From Oscillospiraceae bacterium (GTDB lineage: Bacteria; Bacillota; Clostridia; Oscillospirales; Ruminococcaceae): a stretch of DNA of 5,125 nt. The translations under genes and the position numbers were made by a program. Shown in pieces: positions 1 through 5,125 of this stretch. The stretch spans positions 1 to 5,125 of the forward strand of contig JAFTNX010000206.1 of NCBI GenBank assembly GCA_017451665.1, given 5' to 3'. A model generated the notes under the pieces. That model worked only from the letters and a program-made list of their open reading frames with translations, was not told the origin of the DNA and did no database searches. The stretch's first letter is position 1, and each line of letters starts with the position of its first letter.

Positions 1-837
1 ATCATCATTAAAAATCAAGTCGCTGATTTTCTTTTTAAAAATCTCACCTTCGCAAAGTTCCCGGAATGCAGGATGATAAAAACCACCTATCATTTCCCCT
101 TCGACAAGTTCAGATGCGTGAAGTCCGAGTTTTATAACCTTTATCCCTGCTTTTTCAAATCTCATAAGCAAATCAGCACAAAGCTTAACTGCATCATCAA
201 AAGAATACGGGTTATAAATTCCATTCTTATAAAGCTCTGCAAGTCTTGTGTTTTCAAGTATAACAGTAGGATAAATTCTCACTGTATCGGGTTTTAAGGC
301 AATTATTTCATCAGCTGTTTTACTGTCGGTATCCAAATCCGAACCATAAAGTCCCGTCATCATCTGAAGTCCAAGTTCTAAATCAAATTTCTTTATCAGC
401 TCTGACGCATTTCTCACGTCGTCAGCTGTATGTCCCCTATCGTTAAGATAAAGCACCTTATCGTTCATTGACTGAGCGCCAAGTTCGATTGCCGAAACTT
501 TATAGCTTTTCAGCAGTTCAAGTACGTCTTTATCAACACAGTCGGGGCGTGTTGAAATTCTGATACCCCTGAATTTCCCCTCGCCTACAAACTGCGATGC
601 AGTTTCCAGAAGAGAAATCATATATTCCCTGTCGATAGCAGTAAAGCTCCCACCGAAAAAGGCAATTTCGCTGTTATCAAGGCTATTCACCTGAAAAAGT
701 GCCTTTTCACAAGCAGATTTTACGTCATCGGGAGTCGGAGTAGAAAAACTTCCACTAATGGTATGCTGATTACAAAAAGCGCATTTATTAGGGCAACCGA
801 TATGTGACACAAAAATCGAAATATTACTATGTTTCAT
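1..837 (-). CDS. Elp3-like radical SAM protein, C-terminus cut off by the window edge
   Basis: The reading frame is open from the ATG at 837 to the window edge, giving 279 residues with no stop, so the C-terminus is missing. Near the N-terminus a CX3CX2C motif (Cys15, Cys19, Cys22, in GCPNKCAFC) should bind the 4Fe-4S cluster that cleaves S-adenosylmethionine. FGGSF (61-65) matches the SAM-binding GGE-type strand. STRPD (95-99), ELGAQS (118-123), MTGLYG (160-165) and RIYPTVILENT (187-197) resemble the Elp3-type radical SAM barrel. No acetyltransferase domain is visible, though the end is not seen. The start is firm: it is the only ATG before an in-frame upstream TGA (850-852). It overlaps the end of rnc by 11 bases and has no Shine-Dalgarno sequence at normal distance, so translation is probably coupled to rnc. 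Substrate and reaction are unknown. Elp3 homology hints at tRNA or other RNA modification, but that is inference. The family call is confident; the function is not. Confidence 0.9.
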   Translation of the reverse strand, partial: MKHSNISIFVSHIGCPNKCAFCNQHTISGSFSTPTPDDVKSACEKALFQVNSLDNSEIAFFGGSFTAIDREYMISLLETASQFVGEGKFRGIRISTRPDCVDKDVLELLKSYKVSAIELGAQSMNDKVLYLNDRGHTADDVRNASELIKKFDLELGLQMMTGLYGSDLDTDSKTADEIIALKPDTVRIYPTVILENTRLAELYKNGIYNPYSFDDAVKLCADLLMRFEKAGIKVIKLGLHASELVEGEMIGGFYHPAFRELCEGEIFKKKISDLIFNDD

Positions 838-1519
838 AGCCCATAAGTTTCAAGGCTTCCTTAGCGGCAGCCTGTTCAGCCTGTTTTTTAGAATGTCCTG
901 TACCCTCGCCGATAACATTTGAATTAAGTTTAACCTGAATTGTAAATGTCTTATCATGGTCAGGGCCTACTGCACTCTTCAAGAAATACTCAACCTTTTC
1001 CTCGGGATTTTTCTGGATAACCTCCTGAAGAATTGTTTTATAATCGTTATTTGAAACAGCCTTTTTAAGTGACAAATCCTTTGGTATAAACGAAAGCACA
1101 TATTTTGATGCGTTTTCAATTCCACCGTCAAGATACACAGCAGCAATTACAGCCTCAAAGGCGTCAGCAAGGATAGACGGTCTTTTTCTCCCACCGGTAT
1201 TTTCCTCGCCTTTTCCAAGCATAATATAGTCGCCCAAATCTATTGTTTTTGCAAATTCATAAAGAGAATTTTCACAAACAAGGCTTGACCTTACCTTTGT
1301 AAGGTGTCCCTCAGGAAGATGCTGATAGTGTTCAAAAAGGTAATTTGAAACAACAATTGACAGCACAGAATCGCCTAAAAATTCAAGTCTTTCGTTGGAA
1401 TTTTTCTTTGTTTCATTTGCAAAAGAGGAATGTGAAAGAGCCTCATAGAGGATACCCTTATTTTTGAAGGTATAGCCTATTTTTCTTTCAAATTCCGAAA
1501 AATCAACATTAAAGCTCAT
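827..1519 (-). CDS. rnc: Ribonuclease III
   Basis: Ribonuclease III is a cytoplasmic, Mg-dependent homodimeric endonuclease that cuts double-stranded RNA. It is known for separating rRNA precursors and trimming structured mRNAs. The 230-residue product has normal length and both expected domains. The N-terminal nuclease domain (about 5-145) carries the signature NERLEFLGDS (42-51). By alignment with the E. coli enzyme, the metal-binding residues are Glu46, Asp50, Asp119 and Glu122, and Glu43 of the signature is also present. The C-terminal double-stranded RNA-binding domain spans about 158-227 and ends in the typical GHSKKQAEQAAAKEAL (208-223). All key residues are intact. The ATG at 1519 follows a purine-rich AAGGAAAGG stretch. 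The gene lies 20 bases after plsX and its last 11 bases overlap the next gene. Many bacteria have acpP between plsX and rnc; here there is no room for it. Confidence 0.98.
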   Translation of the reverse strand: MSFNVDFSEFERKIGYTFKNKGILYEALSHSSFANETKKNSNERLEFLGDSVLSIVVSNYLFEHYQHLPEGHLTKVRSSLVCENSLYEFAKTIDLGDYIMLGKGEENTGGRKRPSILADAFEAVIAAVYLDGGIENASKYVLSFIPKDLSLKKAVSNNDYKTILQEVIQKNPEEKVEYFLKSAVGPDHDKTFTIQVKLNSNVIGEGTGHSKKQAEQAAAKEALKLMGYET

Positions 1520-1524
1520 ATAAA

Positions 1525-1533
1525 CCTTTCCTT
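1525..1533 (-). promoter_or_regulatory. Ribosome binding site of rnc
   Basis: On the minus strand AAGGAAAGG lies 5 bases before the rnc ATG at 1519, within the 20-base gap after plsX. It contains two overlapping AAGG cores. The further core has the more usual spacing. It supports the ATG at 1519 as the start. Confidence 0.75.
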
Positions 1534-1539
1534 TTTGGC

Positions 1540-2541
1540 TTATTTTTCAGTTTTAACTTCTGAAATAACTCTTGTCATTTCGTCAATTGCACCTGATGAA
1601 GTAAACTGATAAGCCTGTCTGATTGCATTATAAAAAGCCTTTGCGTCGCTACTTCCGTGAGCCTTGTTAACAGGCTTTGAAGTACCCAAAAGAGGTGAGC
1701 CACCGTATTCGGAGTAGTCCATTCTCTTTCTGAAAGCTTTGACTTTTTTAAGTAAAAACAGTGCTCCGATTTTTGACTTAAGCCCTGTCATAAGCATTCC
1801 TTTAAGCTCTCTTGAAATAAACTTTCCCATACCCTCATAGAGTTTCAAAAGCATATTTCCTGTGTAGCCGTCAGCCACGCATACATCAGCTACACCTGTC
1901 GGCAAATCTCTTGCCTCAACATTTCCACCGAAGTTAATCGGTGTGTTTTTAAGAAGCTTATAAGTTTCGATTTCAAGCTCTCTGCCCTTTGACTCTTCGG
2001 CACCGATATTGGCAAGCATTACATTCGGCTTTTCAAAGCCCATAATAGCCTTCATATAAGCGCTTCCCATAATAGCCCACTGCTGGAGCATTTCAGGTCG
2101 GCAGTCTGTATTAGCGCCTGCGTCAAGGAGCATAAAAGGTGTTGTAGATGTAGGAAGTACAGGTGCAAGAGCAGCACGCTTTACGCCTTTAATTCTCTTA
2201 ACGATAAAAGTTCCACCTACAACGAGAGCACCCGTTGAGCCTGCTGAAACAAAAGCATCGCCTTCGTCATCTGCAAGCATTTTCATTCCCACAGCCATTG
2301 AGCAATCCGATTTACCCTTGATGATTTCAGTAGGGGCTTCACAGATTTCAATAACAGATGGTGCGTGTTTTATTTTAAGTTTTGAAATATCAATTTTATT
2401 TTCTTCGGCACACTTTTTAATCTTCTCTTCATCGCCTACAAGGGTAATATCAGTATCAAATTCCTCTACTGCTTTTGTAGCACCCTTAATGACTTCAAGA
2501 GGAGCATTATCTCCACCGAATGCGTCAACTATAATATTCAT
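1540..2541 (-). CDS. plsX: Phosphate acyltransferase PlsX
   Basis: PlsX converts acyl-ACP and inorganic phosphate to acyl-phosphate, the donor that PlsY uses to acylate glycerol-3-phosphate in the first step of phosphatidic acid synthesis. In characterised bacteria it is a soluble enzyme that associates peripherally with the membrane. The product has 333 residues, the usual length. Family signatures occur in order: an N-terminal DAFGGDNAP (6-14, matching the common DAMGGD-type motif), SAGSTGA (99-105), DAGANTDCRPE (140-150), NIGAEESKG (178-186), DGYTGN (224-229), YGGSPLLG (279-286) and KAHGSSD (293-299). A basic, hydrophobic stretch at about 247-273 lies in the region expected to form the helical hairpin that contacts the membrane; this last point is inference. 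The ATG at 2541 has a strong AAAGGAG site 9 bases upstream. The gene starts 25 bases after trmFO ends. No fapR, fabD, fabG, rpmF or acpP gene is adjacent, unlike several well-known plsX loci. Confidence 0.97.
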   Translation of the reverse strand: MNIIVDAFGGDNAPLEVIKGATKAVEEFDTDITLVGDEEKIKKCAEENKIDISKLKIKHAPSVIEICEAPTEIIKGKSDCSMAVGMKMLADDEGDAFVSAGSTGALVVGGTFIVKRIKGVKRAALAPVLPTSTTPFMLLDAGANTDCRPEMLQQWAIMGSAYMKAIMGFEKPNVMLANIGAEESKGRELEIETYKLLKNTPINFGGNVEARDLPTGVADVCVADGYTGNMLLKLYEGMGKFISRELKGMLMTGLKSKIGALFLLKKVKAFRKRMDYSEYGGSPLLGTSKPVNKAHGSSDAKAFYNAIRQAYQFTSSGAIDEMTRVISEVKTEK

Positions 2542-2564
2542 ACAGCAGTTCTCCTTTCGCTGTA
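2541..2564 (-). repeat. Small inverted repeat flanking the plsX ribosome binding site
   Basis: Read on the minus strand, TACAGC (2559-2564) and GCTGTA (2541-2546) are perfect reverse complements separated by 12 bases (2547-2558) that contain AAAGGAG. The second arm ends in the A of the plsX start codon. If folded in mRNA, this 6-pair hairpin would expose the ribosome binding site in the loop while closing close to the start codon. It is short and has no U-run, so it is not a terminator. A repeat this small can arise by chance. Confidence 0.4.
2551..2557 (-). promoter_or_regulatory. Ribosome binding site of plsX
   Basis: AAAGGAG lies 9 bases before the plsX ATG at 2541, inside the 25-base gap after trmFO. 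It is the best match to the 16S rRNA anti-Shine-Dalgarno sequence in the window and fixes the plsX start. It lies in the loop of a small inverted repeat described separately. Confidence 0.85.
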
Positions 2565-2566
2565 AT

Positions 2567-3871
2567 CTAAATGTCCTTTAAAACTTCATCAAGGTCGTTA
2601 AGACCTCTTTCTGCAAGCTTTTCATATTTGAGTTTTTTATCCCTGATTCTTTCAGGAAGTTCAGGCAAAATACCCATATTACAGCCCATAGGCTGAAAAT
2701 CAGTAACAGTTTCATCGCTGATATAGTTACACAAAGCACCAAGCATTGTAGTTTCAGGCAAGGTAACATCAGCAAGTCCCTTAATCTGTCTTGCCATTGA
2801 AAGTCCTGCAAAAATACCGCTTGCAGCAGATTCGATATAGCCTTCAACTCCTGTAATCTGACCTGCAAAGAAAATATTCTTATGTTTTCTCATTCTGAAA
2901 TTCTTATCAAGAAGCTTTGTAGAATTTATAAAAGTATTTCTATGCATAACGCCATATCTTACAAATTCAGCGTTCTGAAGTCCTGTAATAAGCGAGAATA
3001 CTCTTTTTTGTTCGCCGAATTTAAGATTTGTCTGAAAACCTACGAGGTTATAAAGCGTACCCTCTGAATTTTCAGCTCTTAACTGAACAACAGCATAAGG
3101 GCGTTTATCAGTTCTCGGGTCAGTAAGTCCCACAGGCTTCAGCGGTCCGAAACGCATTGTATCAGCGCCTCTTTTAGCAAGCACTTCTATTGGCATACAG
3201 CCTTCATAAACCTTGAAATGTTCCTTTTCAAACTCTTTAAGTGGAGCTGATTCAGCATTAACAAGCTCGTTATAAAAGGTTTCATACTCCTCTTTATTCA
3301 TCGGGCAGTTAATATAGTCGGCCTCGCCTCTGCCATAACGTGAAGCAAAGAAAACAAGGTTTTTATCAAGACTATCAAAGGTAACGATAGGTGCAGCTGC
3401 GTCGTGAAAGCTAAGGTAATCGCCACAGAGCTTCTGAATATCCTCTGCAAGCTTTTCACTTGTAAGAGGGCCTGTTGCAACAATCACGTTTTCATCAAGT
3501 GGGATTTCCATAACCTCTTGTGAAACAAGAGTGATAAGTGGGTGGCTTTTGATTTTTTCTGTTACAAGGTCAGAGAATTTTTCTCTGTCAACAGCCAGAG
3601 CGCCACCAGCAGAAACCTTAGAAAGCTGTGCGCACTCCATAGTAAGTGAGCCGAGTCTTCTCATTTCCTCTTTGAGCATACCTGCTGCCGAGCCTATTCT
3701 ATCAGCTTTAAGTGAATTTGAACACACAAGTTCAGCAAGTCCGTTATATTTATGAGCAGGCGAAAACTTAACAGGTTTCATTTCATACAGTTCAGTTTCA
3801 ACACCTGCCTGGGCAAGCTGCCACGCTGCCTCACAGCCTGCAAGTCCTCCACCGATAACTTTAACCTTCAT
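2567..3871 (-). CDS. trmFO: Methylenetetrahydrofolate-tRNA-(uracil-54-C5)-methyltransferase TrmFO
   Basis: TrmFO makes 5-methyluridine at position 54 in the T-loop of tRNA, using methylenetetrahydrofolate as carbon donor and FAD as reductant; older annotations call it Gid. From the ATG at 3871 the product has 434 residues, about the length of the B. subtilis enzyme. The N-terminal strand and GGGLAG (7-12) form the FAD-binding Rossmann motif. AELVCSNSL (46-54) contains Cys50, and EGCMPIE (223-229) contains Cys225; these correspond to Cys53 and Cys226, the catalytically implicated cysteines of the B. subtilis protein. AGGALAVDR (88-96), ATGPLTSE (132-139), RYGVMHRNTFIN (305-316) and the C-terminal FAD-binding segment FAGQITGVEGYIESAASG (335-352) are also conserved. 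The frame is open further upstream, with ATGs at 3934 and 3889. The start at 3871 is preferred because the conserved Rossmann strand begins there and AAAGGG lies 9 bases ahead. This start overlaps topA by 11 bases, which suggests coupled translation. Confidence 0.97.
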   Translation of the reverse strand: MKVKVIGGGLAGCEAAWQLAQAGVETELYEMKPVKFSPAHKYNGLAELVCSNSLKADRIGSAAGMLKEEMRRLGSLTMECAQLSKVSAGGALAVDREKFSDLVTEKIKSHPLITLVSQEVMEIPLDENVIVATGPLTSEKLAEDIQKLCGDYLSFHDAAAPIVTFDSLDKNLVFFASRYGRGEADYINCPMNKEEYETFYNELVNAESAPLKEFEKEHFKVYEGCMPIEVLAKRGADTMRFGPLKPVGLTDPRTDKRPYAVVQLRAENSEGTLYNLVGFQTNLKFGEQKRVFSLITGLQNAEFVRYGVMHRNTFINSTKLLDKNFRMRKHKNIFFAGQITGVEGYIESAASGIFAGLSMARQIKGLADVTLPETTMLGALCNYISDETVTDFQPMGCNMGILPELPERIRDKKLKYEKLAERGLNDLDEVLKDI

Positions 3872-5125
3872 TTCCAAGAGCCCTTTCATATCCACAGTTT
3901 GTCTGGTGGCAGACAAGCTTTCCGCTTTTTCCACCCTTCTGGAAAAGTGTAGACTGGCACTTAGGACAGATTTCCTTAGTTGGGGTATCCCATGTCATAA
4001 ACTGACATTCAGGGTTATTTTCACAGCCAAAGAATTTCTTTCCCTTTTTGGATTTCTTCTGCAAAATCTTTTTACCACAGTAAGGACATTTTCCACCAGT
4101 ATCGTGGACAATAGCCTTTGTATTTGTACACTGTGGGAAGCCTGAGCAAGCAAGGAATTTTCCGAATTTACCGATTTTTATAACAAGTGGCTTGCCACAA
4201 ACTTCGCAAATCTGGTCTGTTTCTTCAGAAGGAATTTTAACACGCTTATCCTTCATTTCATCTTCTGCTTTATCAAGGCTCTTTACAAATCCCTTATAGA
4301 AATCATCAAGTGTCTTAACCCAGTCTTTTTTACCCATTTCAACAGAGTCGAGATTGTCTTCCATTTTTGCAGTAAACTTAACGTCAACTATTTCTGAAAA
4401 ATGCTCCTTCATAAGCTCAGTTGTAACTTCCCCAAGAGAAGTAGGCTTAATCTGTTTTCCATCTCTTTCAACATAGCTTCTTGAAAGGATTGTAGAAACT
4501 GTTGTAGCATAGGTTGATGGTCTTGCAATTCCGTTTTCTTCAAAAGCCTTAACAAGTGTAGCTTCTGTATATCTTGCAGGTGGCTGAGTAAAATGCTGAT
4601 TTCCACCAAGCTCTTTAAGTGTCAGCTTATCGTCCTTTTTAATAACAGGAAGAACATTCTTCTTTTCGTCTTCCTCGTCCTTTGATTCCTCATAAAGAAC
4701 AGTAAAACCGTCAAATTTAACGCTATAACCTGTTGCCTTAAAGCCACAGCCGTTTGCAGAAATATCAACTGAAACTGTATCCATAAGGCAATTTGACATC
4801 TGGCTTGCAATAAATCTTTCCCAGATAAGTTTATAAAGCTTATACTGGTCATTAGTAACGCCATTTGCTTTAAGCATATCAGGAGTAAGTTCAGGGTGGG
4901 TAGGTCTGATAGCTTCGTGAGCGTCCTGTGCAGAGCCCTTGGACTTATAAACCTTAGGGCTGTCAGGAATATATTCCTTACCGTACTTCTTTTCGATAAA
5001 CTTATAGGTAGCCTCTCTTGCTTCTTCGGAAATTCTGAGGCTATCGGTTCTCATATAGGTAATAAGACCTGTTGTGCCGTAGTCCTTGATTTCAAGACCT
5101 TCATAAAGCTCCTGAGCAGTACGCA
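3861..5125 (-). CDS. topA: DNA topoisomerase I (type IA), C-terminal part, N-terminus beyond the window edge
   Basis: Topoisomerase I relaxes negatively supercoiled DNA by a transient 5'-phosphotyrosine break in one strand. The window holds 420 complete codons plus a stop; the N-terminal TOPRIM domain lies beyond the right edge. The frame is open to the edge, so the internal ATG at 5054 is not the start. It comes directly after the catalytic tyrosine codon (5055-5057), in the GLITYMRTDS motif. HEAIRPT follows (codons beginning near 4919), then QPPARYTEATLVKAFEENG and ARPSTYAT (about 4579-4509), all standard type IA landmarks. The C-terminus carries three four-cysteine zinc ribbons. Counting residues from the methionine of TYMRTDS, their cysteines are 283/286/303/309, 323/326/344/350 and 363/366/382/387; all twelve are present. 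An acidic-lysine stretch (about 123-133) is probably a surface loop. The stop at 3861-3863 lies inside trmFO. Confidence 0.97.
   Translation of the reverse strand, partial: RTAQELYEGLEIKDYGTTGLITYMRTDSLRISEEAREATYKFIEKKYGKEYIPDSPKVYKSKGSAQDAHEAIRPTHPELTPDMLKANGVTNDQYKLYKLIWERFIASQMSNCLMDTVSVDISANGCGFKATGYSVKFDGFTVLYEESKDEEDEKKNVLPVIKKDDKLTLKELGGNQHFTQPPARYTEATLVKAFEENGIARPSTYATTVSTILSRSYVERDGKQIKPTSLGEVTTELMKEHFSEIVDVKFTAKMEDNLDSVEMGKKDWVKTLDDFYKGFVKSLDKAEDEMKDKRVKIPSEETDQICEVCGKPLVIKIGKFGKFLACSGFPQCTNTKAIVHDTGGKCPYCGKKILQKKSKKGKKFFGCENNPECQFMTWDTPTKEICPKCQSTLFQKGGKSGKLVCHQTNCGYERALGNEG
3881..3886 (-). promoter_or_regulatory. Ribosome binding site of trmFO, inside the end of topA
   Basis: AAAGGG lies 9 bases before the ATG at 3871 and inside the topA coding sequence. 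It decides between the candidate trmFO starts: the upstream ATG at 3889 directly precedes these bases, so this site could serve only the start at 3871. Confidence 0.65.

Larger units (their letters stand above)
1..5125 (-). other. Probable single operon topA-trmFO-plsX-rnc-radical SAM gene
   Basis: All five genes point the same way. Their junctions are an 11-base overlap, a 25-base gap, a 20-base gap and an 11-base overlap. Neither gap has room for both a promoter and a terminator, and neither contains a GC-rich hairpin followed by a U-run. Co-transcription is therefore likely. The promoter must lie to the right of the window unless an internal one sits within a coding region, and the transcript end lies to the left. 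Operon membership is inferred from spacing; no transcript data are available. Confidence 0.75.

Noticed and set aside
73..297. Plus-strand open frame of 74 codons
   Set aside because: It lies antisense to the well-supported radical SAM gene and its translation resembles no protein family I recognise.
1631..2541. PlsX motif variants (Phe for Met in DAFGGD, Ser for Asn in SAGSTGA)
   Set aside because: They are conservative and, as far as I recall, fall within normal variation among clostridial PlsX proteins. Nothing suggests loss of function.
2318..2581. Plus-strand open frame of 87 codons across the start of plsX
   Set aside because: It is the antisense shadow of plsX, with low-complexity Ser/Phe/Ile content and no recognisable motif.
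2578..2868. Minus-strand open frame of 96 codons inside trmFO
   Set aside because: It lies in another frame of the conserved C-terminal part of trmFO, with no family resemblance.
3872..3934. An in-frame 21-codon N-terminal extension of trmFO, starting at ATG 3934 (or at ATG 3889)
   Set aside because: It lies entirely within the topA zinc-ribbon coding region, precedes the conserved FAD-binding strand that normally begins the protein, and would make TrmFO longer than the family norm. AAAGGG is correctly spaced only for the ATG at 3871.
3531..4145. Plus-strand open frames opposite trmFO and topA, with hydrophobic or cysteine-containing translations
   Set aside because: They are complements of conserved coding sequence. 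The cysteines and hydrophobic runs follow from the composition of the real genes.
5052..5054. ATG at 5054 as the start of a short topoisomerase
   Set aside because: The same frame stays open to the window edge and encodes the catalytic tyrosine directly before this methionine. A protein starting here would lack the active site.

Overview
The window holds five genes in a row, all read from the minus strand, so transcription runs from right to left. In transcription order they are topA (DNA topoisomerase I, 5' end cut off by the right edge), trmFO (folate/FAD-dependent tRNA uridine-54 methyltransferase), plsX (phosphate acyltransferase of phospholipid synthesis), rnc (ribonuclease III), and an Elp3-like radical SAM protein (3' end cut off by the left edge). 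The sequence is essentially all coding. The only non-coding gaps are 25 bases (trmFO-plsX) and 20 bases (plsX-rnc), and the other two junctions are 11-base overlaps. I see no promoter, terminator, RNA gene, mobile element, CRISPR array or long repeat.

The organism is most likely a low-GC Gram-positive bacterium, probably an anaerobic member of the Clostridia (Ruminococcus/Oscillospiraceae-like). The reasons are AT-rich coding sequence, strong AAAGG(A)-type ribosome binding sites, folate-dependent TrmFO rather than SAM-dependent TrmA, a PlsX of Firmicutes length, and an Elp3-like radical SAM gene directly after rnc, an order I associate with clostridia. The assignment comes from protein resemblance and gene order, not from a database search.

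The layout suggests one housekeeping transcript. Topoisomerase I relaxes negative supercoils, TrmFO makes m5U54 in the T-loop of tRNA, PlsX makes acyl-phosphate for phosphatidic acid synthesis, and RNase III processes rRNA and other double-stranded RNA. The radical SAM protein has no established function; Elp3 homology and its neighbours make an RNA-modification role possible but unproven. In Bacillus subtilis topA-trmFO and plsX-...-acpP-rnc-smc-ftsY are separate clusters. Here they are joined, and no acyl carrier protein gene lies between plsX and rnc.

This is mostly an ordinary core-genome region, and I found no convincing undescribed system. The points most worth a second look are the uncharacterised radical SAM protein with an overlapped, Shine-Dalgarno-poor start, the missing acpP, the two identical 11-base overlaps, and a small inverted repeat that places the plsX ribosome binding site in a loop.
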